From Lingula anatina (lineage: Eukaryota > Brachiopoda > Lingulata > Lingulida > Lingulidae), in NCBI RefSeq assembly GCF_001039355.2, contig NW_019775532.1, forward strand, positions 74,355 through 138,354: a stretch of DNA of 64,000 nt, given 5' to 3'. Each line of letters starts with the position of its first letter. Position 1 is the first letter of the stretch. The translations under genes and the position numbers were made by a program. The notes below the pieces were generated by a model that made no database searches, was not told the DNA's origin, and worked only from the letters and a program-made list of their open reading frames with translations. This document shows, piece by piece, positions 13,296-26,100 of the stretch.

Positions 13296-14267
13296 ACAGT
13301 GCTATCTTGCATTTTACTCAAGATACGATACATGAAACCGAACCTCATTAATCTCTCAGCGATTTAATTCAGTCAAATGTTATCCAACATGACACAAAGC
13401 CCTCCGCGTTCGTCTATTTCAAGCATGTCACTTTTGTTTAATTTAGGCTTTGGAACGACGAGCAAAGCAACACATTCTTGTCGAGTTAGACTGTGAAATT
13501 ACATGCTGCAAAGCTATATTTGGGCATTTTGGAAAAGGAGACACGTACTTACCCATCACAACTATGTGTATATTTAAAAAACTTGACCTGGCTGTAGCAA
13601 AAAGAGGAACATGCCAAAGAAAATAACACTAATGTTCAAATGACAACTTGTATTTAACACAACGCCATATATATGTAATAACAAACCTATTTCGCTTCAA
13701 AGTCAAAGATATCGCCAACAGAAACATTAGATAAGAACAAGCACAACAACGTATACTGGCTTATCCACCACATCATCGTGGGACCCCAATTAAATACCAC
13801 TTCTCTTTTTTTAGTCCTCATTTTATTTACTCCCCATTTGAAGAAATAGTGATTTGGAGACTGTGTAATACGTAACGTGTCTTTTCGTACATTTGGGATA
13901 TTTGATTTGGAATGAGGGAGGCGGTCATTGACTCCACCCATACACGGAGATACTGGTACATGGCATTGACATGTATATTGTAACTGCCATAAGGAGCTCC
14001 TGAAGGGTTCTTTGTGTCATTTTAACTGCGCTACACGTAGGCCTACATGTCGGAGCTTTTACAAATGACATGACATGTAAATTCCAAAACAACAAAGATA
14101 AATTCAAAACAAATTAAAGGGAGTTTATTATTTTTAAATCATTTTTTTTTTTAAATTTCTCCAACATGAAACTTTTGAACTGTTGATAAAAGAATATAAT
14201 TGATACTGCAATCTTAAAACTCCTGTGACCATATGTTTTGAGATTATTTAGAGTAATTACTTGCTGG

Positions 14268-14345
14268 ACACTGCTCCTAAATATCGATGCAAGGTCATCT
14301 TTGCTGATAGCATTGTTTGATCAACGATAGATCATTTCGTTCTAC
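14268..14345 (+). repeat. Diverged interspersed repeat, copy 2
   Basis: Partner of the repeat at 13205-13295, about 80 percent identical by eye with small indels. It is followed directly by a short ctat tetranucleotide run. Confidence 0.7.
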
Positions 14346-16593
14346 TACCTATCTATCTATCTCTTTACTTGCAACTTATTGAGTCTGTAAAGTACTGATG
14401 CCACAACTCTACAGGTTGGTTCCATGTTATTTCATTCCCTCATGTCATAAAACTACAATGTTATGACCGTTACCTATCAAAACATGTTATCTGTCTGTCG
14501 TTGGGCATTTCTGTGAAGATGATTTATATCTTTTATTTGATTTCATTTACAGTCAGATAATCTATGGTTTCTATGTCAGTTTGTGACAGATCGGAATAAG
14601 TTTTTGCTATGGCTATCAAATGGGGAATTTGCAGTGATGGGAGGATAAGCTATGACTTTGCGTGGCCCTTAAATGCATTATCTCCAGAGGAACACCAGGT
14701 ACATGTATGCACGTTTAACTGGAAACTTTTTGTATTGTAAGCCTTAATAATCATCCAGACACCAAAAAATAAGATTTTCCTGTATCTAATAATTCAATAA
14801 TGCATCTGTCTTTGTGCTCATCTAAAACAATAAAAATCACCCGGACAATATAAAATATCGGCGTTTACATTTCTCGTTGCAATGGCAACCCAAAGCTTTA
14901 ATCGTCAATTTAACAACTTTCTATTTTGAGGTGATATAACAATCGGCATTGGGCGTAACATCATCTCTGAACAAGATTTTATCACGAAAAATAACATACT
15001 TGACTACGATTGAAATGGCCGTCACAATCGCTGACAGGATTTTTGGGGTACTTAATGGGTGTCATTAAATCGGCGTTAAAAGGGTGTTTGTGGGTGCTCA
15101 GGTAAAAGAGACATTTGAGAGACCGACTTTTCAATTTTACCCCCAAATCGCAATGATGACGTCAACCGTAAGATGATTGTGTGTGATTTTCATGACATTT
15201 AGTCTCACATTATTTTACGCATCTTAAATTTTATAGTGTTATTGTCTCATTGGGGTCTGAAAATATTAGTTCTACTGGATAGTTAACTTAGTGTGAATTG
15301 TTTAAATGCTATGGATAACGATCATTGTAACACTCGACCTAGGGCGGGCCGGCGGAGTTTGCTAAAATGTTTGGCATTCAAACACCGTGTGAATCATACT
15401 AGGAACTACATTGTAGCAAGGGATCCAAACGTAGGTTAGTATATTAACTGATGCTTCCGGTAAGAAAACCACTTTCCATTTAATTTTACGTCTTTTATTT
15501 CTTTTATGTCCTTCTCGTTTCCTTCCTTTTCTCCGTCTTCATTTTTAAAAACCATAAGAGATATTTTACTTCTTTATTTCTGGCACTATGTATGGCCACG
15601 AGGTTTTGTTTTGCTTTTTGTGTATGCCTTGAACAGCGCATTTCATTTTATTACATATTTTTTATTTATCTTTGTTATTTAGCTATAATTTACATTGGCA
15701 CAATTCACCCAAAGCACCATCGAGTGTGTATGTTGTTCCTGGGATGTGATAAACCGGCACTTTGCGAGAAACCCTTGTGGTCAACTTGGGGCAGGCACAG
15801 GAGGTCACTGCATATGCGAAAGAAAAGAGGTTATTTTTCATGGAGGTGAGGACATAAGTGTGGTTTCTTTTTGTCACTTTTTTGTGTCATACACGTACAT
15901 GTAAAAAGGCCTATACCCTGAAATATTTTAAAGTTCTATTAAAGCCTTTTAGGCTTTGTGTAGCCGTTTTTTTAGTTTATGAGCAGATAAGGAAGGAAAT
16001 AAGGAAGAAAACTATTGGCGAAGTTCACTTCCTTTAGGCTTTGTTTGGGCAGGCTATTTTGCATATTGAACGGATTACGAACAAATCTCGTAGAAGAGGC
16101 GCTCTGTTGGACCTCTTTTTATCTACCGTAAAAGCAAGGAGTTATCTGTTATAACTCCTTGGTGTAATCGCCAAAAACCCTTCTAGGTGTTGACGAGACA
16201 TCTCTTCAAGGTCTTGACGAGACATTTACTCTCACTCCAACAACAGAATGTAAATGCTGCAGCGTCTCTCTGGTAATCACTATATTTGTTTTTGAATCTT
16301 ATTGATACGGCATGTCCAATGCACAAGCACTATAGGCAGTGATCATATTTATTAAACACATGTAAACTGTGGAAAAAACCTTGAAATCTCAAATGTAAAG
16401 GTTCTTACGGTTTCTTTTGTGTCACGTACTTAACTAGGAATTGTTTATGAACAGAAATCAGTAAGGAGGAACACAGCTAGTTTGTTATTCTCTTACTCGA
16501 CATCTGTTCGATCGACGTACAGTAAGTTTGAAGGAAAACGGACTCACTCACCATAAACAAGTACATGTACACATTGAGTACAAATGAAAAGGG

Positions 16594-16739
16594 TACCCTC
16601 TACCAGGGCCACAGATTGAGTTTTCACTGGATATTCACAGATATGTCTCTGGTTAAATTCACGGTTATTCTTTGTACTGTGAAAAAATGTCACAGAGAAA
16701 ATGTCCACATAATATTGACTACGGCCCTGGTAGAGGGTA
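16594..16739. mobile_element. MITE-like element, family with CCCTCTACCAGGG termini (copy 1)
   Basis: Perfect 17-base terminal inverted repeat taccctctaccagggcc on a 146 bp element. Its interior (ttcacagatatgtctctgg) matches the copy at 40683-40814 in reverse orientation. The outermost TA on each side fits a TA target duplication, as made by Tc1/mariner-type transposases. It is non-coding and would be moved in trans. Confidence 0.88.
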
Positions 16740-17187
16740 ATTTCTCAGTACATTGACTATCTGCAAGTACAGTAGAGCACAATGATACGTGCGTACGTTT
16801 AATATTACAGGCTGATCGGGTGACTCCCGACCACCAGAACAGAATAAGTACGTAATCGTCGCTAAAATGTCCATGTTTCTTTACAGGACTGCCTGAATAT
16901 AGAAGCTACAGAATGTTGACTTTGGCAGAAAGGAATGCAACATTTCAATGACTGGTATATTTAAATATTGTTAGTCATGATTTCCATTTTGTTTTACTTG
17001 GTTCATATTTTAATATATTAAAATACACTCACTTATACATAAATGATATCACACTCTAGCTATTCTACGGTAGTGCCTATTTCAGGTTTCTTTTCTGTAA
17101 TATGTCTATTGTTAATCCTCATATGAAATTTCCTGATTGCATAGCTTTATTTGAAGTATGTTAAAAGAGTTATGCAAGGTCTGAAAG

Positions 17188-17230
17188 GAAACGGCACCAA
17201 TGATTACGAAACGGCACCAATGATTACGAA
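17188..17230. repeat. Tandem 20-bp duplication
   Basis: Two exact adjacent copies of acggcaccaatgattacgaa. Probably a recent local duplication. Confidence 0.95.
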
Positions 17231-17739
17231 GCGTGTCTTCATTTAGATGTTTTACATTATACAATTTTAAGCTCTTGTTTGTCAAACTTGCTAGTCCATA
17301 ATACTTCATTTGTATCTTCCTCGCAACGCTGCCCTAGATCGTTTAACATCTGTCTGGTCGATTTTCTTGTTCTGTAGCGCAATTAATTTGTGTTTGTGTA
17401 TCCATTGTGCATCTTTCCATGATGGTTTTCATGAATTTTTTCGTATCAAAGGATGTTGTAGTGATGAAGGCATTTACAAGTTAACAGTTTGGATTAATAA
17501 ATGGTTTTGTTATATTAAGTAGTGGGTAAGGTGATTCTCCATAGGGAAGACGTCAGTTTTAAAACATTTTTAAAGAAGCCACAAACAAGCCAAACTATTC
17601 TAATGGTTCCTATATGTACCGAGTACAAATAATTCTGCACTTATAAAAACAGAAATTGTCTGGCAAAATAAATTACATTCAAGCAAATATACTGTATTTT
17701 GTTCAGACAATCAGGCAGTGAGACAGTCATTGCATCTAT

Positions 17740-18173
17740 GGGGCCATTCAGAATAGAAGATCCGAGTATCAACTGATCCAAAGATCAAATATGGCAGACC
17801 ATACATGAAAGGAAGACCACCTAATCCTGAAATGGTCCCTCCACCTCTAACATGCCTCCCCACATGGCATCCCTGCAGGGGCACAGTAATTAAACTTAGC
17901 TCTATTCCACTGGATGCATGGGGAGGTGTGTGGGACTCAGAGAGAGCATTACAGGACTACATAAGCAGTCTTTCTTTCTTATTTGATCAAGGGGCATCTT
18001 GATAGTCTGAAGGTCCATTGGTCACTATAGAACCTTTGGACCAATGAACCCTTGATTAAAATATGATGAAAATGTTACCATTTTTCGGATTATTGAACCT
18101 TCGGACTATTGCTATGGCCCCATTTGATCCTAGGATCAGTTGATACTCAAATCTTCTACTCTGAATGGCCCCT
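17740..18173. mobile_element. MITE-like element with ~48-bp terminal inverted repeats
   Basis: The left arm ggggccattcagaatagaag and the reverse complement of the right arm ggggccattcagagtagaag continue as imperfect inverted repeats through gtatcaactgatcc. The element is about 434 bp. The short frame inside it has no recognisable product. It shares motifs with the element at 10579-10770. Confidence 0.85.
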
Positions 18174-18286
18174 ATGAGTTTATCCCTTTATTAATGTTCA
18201 TCAGTGAATAATATGCAAACAGCTGGCTATAATCCCATAGCAAACAAAATAAAACATCACTGGATATATTATAAACATTAAAACAC

Positions 18287-18292
18287 TTTATT
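18287..18292 (-). terminator. Candidate polyadenylation signal of the PDE10-like gene
   Basis: AATAAA on the minus strand about 1.7 kb after the stop codon. It is one of few exact signals before the MITE at 17740-18173. It would give a long 3' untranslated region; the true end is not determined. Confidence 0.3.
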
Positions 18293-19988
18293 TTGCTACA
18301 CAGGAGAGACTCGCTTAGATACATATCACATTCAAGTACTGATAATTAACAAGTGAGAGCCTCAGATTGAATGAGCAACACATACATATATATATATATA
18401 TATATAATATACAATAGGTTCATATATAGATAAAATACCTGCAGTGGCTATATATATATGTACATGTATTGATGATTAAGACCCGTTGTCAAAGTAATTC
18501 CTTTTGATTGTCGCTGCATGTATCTTGAAAAGAACAGAAATGGGGACTCATTAAATGCGTTCCAACTGTATCAAAGACAGAAGTACTGCTAGTTTGTTGT
18601 TAACCACAAAATTATATAAATTGACCAACATTATCTAAACCTGCAAGATATCCGAGGGCCTTCAACAATTGGTGTTGTTTCTGTGTATCAAAAATAACTA
18701 TTTTATCAGTTGATAATAAAAGACTTTGTTAGATTAGATGAGCCATATCTATGAATGAATCTTCCATATATCAGTTCATTGGCAAGTAAAGTGAACTGGT
18801 AACTATTAATGTTAGAAATATATAGGACTGGGCATGTTATGCAATTGGAAATATTCTTTCACATTTTATATGGTGTTGTGCTCTTTTACAATTCCATAAT
18901 TCCCTCTCAAACACGGAACTGTTAATACATCCACATTTTTTCCTTTTACTATCGTTGTTTTGATTTTTAGCATTGTGAATATTTTTATGGGATGGGCCAA
19001 ATTGTTATTTAAGTATAGATCTTGCATTTAAACTATAAGGAAAAGTTAAGCTTATGCTACTCAAGCCATCAAAAGTAAAAAGCCCATACATAACCTGTAT
19101 GTACATCACTTGGGGAAAATATACAAAACGATGTACTATGGACCAAAACAGAATTGCAATTGTTGTAACATTTTACTTAATTATTAAACAAAATTTTACC
19201 TTTGCTCCTTCTAGTCTGGAAGGTAGTGGCATTGACGAAGAAAGGAACTTTGACACTTAGGGTGTCTGCTTCCCAGCAAGTAATTTTAACACAAAAAATG
19301 GTAAAGCTGCAAGTTTACCCATTTATGGGTGCTATTTCACTAATAACAGAAGAAATATGAATAAAAAGTAAGTTACTTGATGGCATGTAAATGAGTAAAA
19401 AGTTTTAAAGAGTTTTAATATGTCTGTTCACACCAGTATGTTTTTTCACAATTTTTATAGCTATCAGATGTTGCCTCAGTCCCAAAAGGATTTTGATTGT
19501 AATATTTATGACAGAACTGTACATAAGTCATGTAGTTTTCCTAAAGTATCAAACATGTACCTATGCGTAATATAGTCACTAATGAAACTATCATGACATT
19601 TCTAAACATTTTATATAAAGTCATTCATTTCAATTTCTGAGGCATATCTTATATACAAAGTTTTGCATTATTCTGCATAAAAAGCTGTATATCTTTGAGG
19701 TTCTTAAATGATAGAAATGCACATGGTACCAGTATATATCTCCAATATTATTTATATTAAAAAAACTCAGATGGGTATTGGAGCCCCCTGGAACAGCCTT
19801 TGTGCTGCCATCTTCAGGACTTATCCCTACTGGTCTGCAGAGTGACTTGTAAAAAGTACAATGAATTGACTTAAGAGCTTGCAGCCATTTTGATAGTATA
19901 AAGGCTTCCAAGTAATTCCCTGCCATAAATTTACATATACTTGTTGTTGTAATCCTTTCTAGATTTCACCAAAACTAACATGCATGTG
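18293..19988 (-). other. Probable 3' untranslated region / 3' flank of the PDE10-like gene
   Basis: AT-rich, with stop codons in all minus frames after the gene's TAA. It includes a TA dinucleotide run near 18383-18405. No other gene is evident. Confidence 0.4.
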
Positions 19989-20112
19989 TTACGATTCTTT
20001 TTCTTTATTATTTCCCTCCAATTTATTTTCTTTTTCTTCTGATTCTTTTTCTTTCTCTTTTTCCAACTCCTTTTGTTTATCAGCAAGCTCTTTCCATTTT
20101 TCCAGGTTTGCC
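19989..20112 (-). CDS. PDE10A: PDE10-like, last coding exon (charged C-tail)
   Basis: Completes the split Lys codon, then [13 protein letters not shown], which matches the end of the PDE10A catalytic domain (DNLSQWEKV). A Lys/Glu-rich tail that could form a coiled coil follows, ending at TAA (19989-19991). Acceptor ttatAG. The tail differs from vertebrate PDE10A and is probably lineage-specific. Confidence 0.9.
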
Positions 20113-23100
20113 CTATAAGTATAATAGAACAATACATTTTCCTTGCTTTATTTATTTTCAGTTTCTTTTCTTAAATAACTATATGGAAGATAACCTGAGA
20201 AGAAACATTTATGAGCACATTCCATCATTTACATACATTATTCTCAAAAATTTCCGTTACTTGAAATTGTCATTGCTTTGAGAATAATAATAATAATATT
20301 TACAAGTTAACCAATTTAAATCAAATACATAATGCTGGAGTCACTTTGATTATTGGCATACAGTTGAAATTTTTCCCGATTATAGTTACTTGTCTATGCA
20401 CAAAAGGTCATCTTTACTTATTGTGGCATGATGAAGGCCCTTATAACTGTCCCTTTCCACATGAATTTTCTTTGCTCTCTTCCACTGCTATGTGCAATTT
20501 CAGACCAGAAATTCCAAGTTAAATTTGCAACGATAAAGAAAAACTTGACTTTGTAACACTTACTTTGCACCCTCTACCATGGGAGAGGTGGGAGGTAGAA
20601 CCTGAGCCAAGAGTTCATAACATGGTAAACAAATACCAACCAGGAAACCAACCTGAAAAGCAGAGCAGGAAAGTTATCTACAAACATTTAACTGAACTCA
20701 GTAATTTTTGGGGAAATACAGGTTATTTACTTCAATCCTCTGATTAAAAGATCATTAGCCCATAGCTGAAAAAAAATGGGCACAAGTTATTGAATATTAA
20801 AATTTGAACCAGTTTTAGCTCGCATAAGCATAGACTAATTTTTTAATTATTCATTTAATTTTGGACACCTGATCAGAGGATTGCCATTAATGTTTTCTTT
20901 CTTAATGGAAAAAATGTTTCATACTCAAAGCTACAGATTTAAATTGCTCTTTTAATTTAATTTAATGCAAATACTGAAATATGATGGATGCCCGTATGGG
21001 GCAATAAGTGTATTTAGTAATAATATTTTGTTTATGCTTAAAAGCAAAGAAAAGCCAAATTTTCACACAAGATATGATATGTTAAGGCCAAAGCACTTTC
21101 TTTCAACAGTGATGTGAGTGTTACTTTACATGTGTGCACCACCCCCTCCCCAACCACAAAATTGTCAAAAAGATAATTGCCTTGTGACAGTGGTGCCCCA
21201 GCTTGCCACTGTCCACTGCAGTCAAGTAGGCACAGTTTGTACTTGTATGATCCATGGCGTGAGGCCTTATCTATTTTTAGAATTCTTTTGGTTAAGTGGG
21301 GGACAATTGCATTTCTTTTTAAAGAAAGTGCTTTGACATATAACATGTTTTTTAAATTTTTTCTTTTCTATCCATTTAAATACTTTAGACGGTTACACAT
21401 AAAAATAATGACATACATAAATGGAAGCAAATAAAAGACCCACAAAACAGCACTGAGACAAATACATTACACAAATTTCATCATAGGCTGATATGCAGCC
21501 AGTTCTTTGGTTAAATTAATCATAGGGTTTAAATGTTAAGAAAAAAAAGATAAATTAAAGCAAATAAAATTTTAATGGGGATTTGGATTCCTACCATTAT
21601 TTAGAAATTAAAAAACAATCGCATAGGATCTATCTAAAAGAGATAACTGATATAGACAAGGTGAATAAAAGAAAATACAGTAAATTGTCTATTTATCTAT
21701 ATTTAGGCCTAGAGGAGAGGAATTCATAAAATGTATTAGTGTGAAAGTGTAACAAAATCAAATTATAAATGCCACATAACTTTGATTCATATTATTAATA
21801 TAGTTCTTCTATGAAACCAAAAATGCTATCAAAACTAAAAACACTAGGCCATTTAATTATAATTTTTCCTGCTGTCTACCTCCAGCTGGGGTAACATATC
21901 TTTGCGATCCCTGTCCATCATTTCTATTGGAGTGAGACCTTGTTTCTTTTCCTCATCTCCCTATGTATGGTAACCAAAATTATTGTAACATCTTTGATGA
22001 AATTAGACAACCACAAGGACACATGTACAAAATAACACAAAAATGCATTGCAATTAATCTATGTGCACCCACAGTTATAACTAGGATCCATCAAAATAAA
22101 TTGGTTAGATTCGTGGATCCTAAGTTATAACTGCAGTAAACTCCAAAGTGCATGGCCACCATCTACAGGTCATGTGCAAGACAAGCCAGTGTGCACAGCT
22201 AACCTGAGAATCAGGAAGTTCATGTGCAAATGATCTGTCCATCATACGCAGCGGCATTAGCCCATTTTTTTTCTCCTCATCACCCTAATTTTTATGAAAG
22301 AGAGAGAGAGAATCAATAGATCATAAGGGAAATAGAATGGCAAGAGGCTATTCAAGTATATGAAGTCTGCAGAACAGCATGGAGTTCAATAATGAAAATA
22401 AGTTTTTCCTTCACAAAATAGGCAACAGCATGTAAGGTCAATGTGACAAAACTAAAATCACAAACCTATATTGTATATTTTATGGATAACAAAATTAACA
22501 TGTTTGCCTTGCTATTATAGCTTTCAATAATAAAAAGCTATTTTGTTTCAATGGGAGGTTATGCAGACTCAAAATTATATTGTTGATAAAAATCAAGACA
22601 AGCAGGTGCAGCAATGGGGTGGGGAGAAGGAGTGCTGCAGAGATAAGGCATCAGCTATCACCTTGTCCTGAAATGATTTGTTGGAGCTGGTGGTCAAATC
22701 TAGAAGATAGGATGGCAGAGCTAACATTATATGCAAACTTCACATCACTGGCAAACTACAATAGGGGCACAATTTTGCAACATATTGTAATGGGATTTTC
22801 CTTCTTTTTATTTCTGATATTTGTTATTTTTTGGATAACTTGACTTTCTTTTTCCAAAATGTGTATTTCAGTGTGACTGTCTCATTTTATGGTCACATAC
22901 CTGGGTATATATAGCATTTATCAATCATTACCAACCATCAGTATGAATTGCTAATTTACCAAGTGTCAGTATCAAGTGTCAGTGTCAATTTATCAACTGT
23001 CAGTGTCAGTTTATCAATTTCTGTAAACAATGTCAATATCAATTGTCAATCTGATATATCAATTGTCAATTTATCAATTATCTGTATCCACTGTCTGTTA

Positions 23101-26100
23101 TAAAGGCTGAAGGCTAACGTCCTTTCATCTTGGATCATCAGTATCAACTGTCAGTATTGAGTGTCAATATTTTAATCGTCATCATCAACTGTCAATTTAC
23201 CAAGTGTCAGTTATCAACTGCATAAATTGTCGGTTACAGACAGACGTTTACATTTTATTTAAAATCCTCATAGATATGTTTGTTAATGTTGTTAATGTTT
23301 GGAAATTAAGATAATAACATCCCAAGTGAAAGGAGTAAAGGGCTGAAGGTTTTTCACCTGTGAGTAAAATTTGCATATAAAAGGTAACTACAATGAGGGG
23401 ATCAGCTACCGCAATGCAGCAATGAAAACCTAAGTTATCTGCCATGGAGGGCCTGAAAATAAAAAGTCCAGATGGCTACAGGTTCTCCTTCCTGTAAGTG
23501 ACAGCACTACCCATTATGATACCTGCAAGGCTGGCAACTTGTTGGACTGATCACGATCATTCATTGGAATAGGGACTTCTCCCTTGGCTTTCTCTTCATC
23601 GCCCTAATTAATGTGGAAATTCATGAATTTGGTGCCATTGCAATATATGTATGTATTTATATGTTACTGTGCAATAGCGTATGCACTACCAAGTAAAAAT
23701 TAAATCTTCAAGAATGTTTTCAAAGCACATCATTTAGCAATTACTTAATTAAACATAAAATATAAACATTAATCTATGAGAATTTCCAAAATGACAGTCT
23801 TTCAAAATAACAGTGTTGATTGGATAACAGAAAAAATAAAAACAATCAATAATTTTCTGCACTCTAACATGCACACAATAACTTTATCATTGCAAATGAA
23901 ATGATCAGCTACATGAAGCTGCCATAACAGTCTACTTATATTATTTTACATATTCAAACTATGGGCCAGTAAATTACTTTTAAGCTACACAGGATGGCAA
24001 TTATTATGCAAAAGCTTGTTAACACCATATAATCAAGCTCCTTCATGCATGTAATATGTATCAATAAATAGGTCATTGCTCTGATATGATCCAAGGCTGG
24101 GTTACATGTAATATGACCGTAAAATTTGCCAAGAAGAAAAAATAACAACTGGGTGGTCATGAAGATTTTTCTCTGTTTTTCATGTATCAGAAATAAAAAA
24201 AGAAAAAATAATTTCAGTATTTGATTACCGAAGCCCAGCCTTGGTTCTCCAAGTATAGTGCATATAAATTAATGCTCACATGACAAATGACACATGCAAA
24301 TAATGGTTAGTCATGCGTTAATAACTCTTTCATACCTGTTGCCAAAACTCCTCCATAATAACATGCACTAGCTCCACCTGCAGGTCCCAGGGTTTGTACA
24401 TAGAGCACAAGTCGGCCGCAGTCATACAGTGTGCCATGATTGAATGTCTAAAAGCCAACAACACACATCGTGCAGTAGATCACAGACATAGAGCCACACA
24501 CTACATACATTTCTCAATTAGCACCCTGAGACTCAGGGGTCAACACCAAAACAGTAATGCAAGAATGAATATGTGTATGTGTATTTGTCAATTGTTTAGT
24601 TGTGGAAACCAGATTATATATGAGCAAGCGCAGCATGCAGTTATCAGTATATATATATGGTGGATGGGCATTCAGGTACAGTGTATAAGAGCAGTATAAT
24701 GATGAAAGAATATCTGAGAACCATTCATAATGCTGGTATTACCGTAAGTTGACAAAGGTCCAAATATTAAGTGCCTTCATAGTTAAACACTGCTTTGATA
24801 ATTTGGGAAGATATACCAGGGATAGTGAGAGAAGCACCCTCTCTTAATGTATATTACATGTACTAGTACCAACATATTCACAGTAATCCTTACATTTCAT
24901 ATAATGATGCATTATATTCCATATAATGTTGCATAAATTCCAACGTCATATTATTCTTTGGTGCAGTTAAGTGCATACACAAATATATTGGGTGAAGGAA
25001 GCCTTTTTAGTCTTTACATAAAGAAATTTACGGGATACAGACAGTAGCTTGAAAAGAAGTGCCATGGCAGATAATGAAATTAAAAAATTTTATGAAATAC
25101 CCTGGAGAAATGTTTGCTTAATAAAATGTATGCATAACAGGCTGCATATCTTTAATATTGAATTCAGTGCAGTTTTTTGAAAGGCTCTGAAATGGAAAAT
25201 CTAACAAAAAAAGAAAGTTTTGAGAAAGTGTATAATTTTGTTTTGATGAAAGTAGGTTTTCAGCCAGACAGTATTTGGCTCATTCTCTGGACAAATTAAA
25301 AGGGAATCAGTTAGAGGACATTACATACACAGTGGCTTAATGTCATATCAGTGAGATTATTCTTCAAAAGCATCATGCAAATAACACACGTGCAACACAA
25401 CAGTATGCCCTAGGCCTAGCCTAGTAACAATTCTTTTCCTTGATGTGCGTGCATACATATAAGCACTCTACCTGGATGTAAAATTCCTCAAATATAACTT
25501 TGACAGTCTCTTGCTGTGTGTCCCAAGGCTTAAAGCTGGCACACAGGTCACAGGAGGTCATGGCTATTGCCTGGACTAGATGTCTGTATGAGGGAAATCA
25601 ACAGCAGATGAGAGAAAAATTGGAAGGGAAATCACATATATCTAACACATAATCTATGAAAGAGATCTTCGGGAATCTTTGGAATTTCTATGAATCACTG
25701 TTTGAGATGACTTGCTAAGAAGTGTTAAACTTTTCTGTCAGTATGTTTTAGTTTTTTCTTTTTTTATGTAATGGCTATTTGAGAATTATAGATGAACAGA
25801 AAATTATTGTCAAATTTACAGTGTTAAGAGAGAGAGGATATCTTTGATCTTCATTGTCTGAAAATTTTGATGCTGTGACAGAGAGGCATGTACCTAGACC
25901 TTGCAATAAAAGACCTGCTAGGTAAAGAAAAAACTTTGGTCATATGTGACTCTTAATGAATCAGGGAACATTCCGTTCAAGTGGAGCATTCATAATTTGC
26001 ACTCAATATTTCTTGTAGACAGAATAAAAGTAGACACAATTCAAATCAGAAACTGGTCAAAATTTCCATCGCAATTACCTTTTAGACAGACCAGGGCATT

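Larger units (their letters stand above)
10771..16593. other. Intergenic, no gene recognised
   Basis: AT-rich sequence with one CT microsatellite and a diverged repeat pair, listed separately. No reading frame has a recognisable domain. Confidence 0.5.

Noticed and set aside
20564-20601. Separate 38-nt exon beginning at VLPPTSP, and similarity of ccctctacca here to the MITE terminus
   Set aside because: The frame continues upstream to 20652 without an intron, and the ccctctacca match lies in coding sequence with no inverted partner.
21038-21346. 102-residue open frame on the minus strand inside the PDE10-like gene
   Set aside because: No resemblance to PDE sequence or any domain, no fitting splice sites, and not needed for the frame.
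21790-21830. Minus-strand GFIEELY resembling the PDE motif GFID
   Set aside because: Followed at once by stop codons. The true exon beginning VGFLVG was found at 20564-20652.
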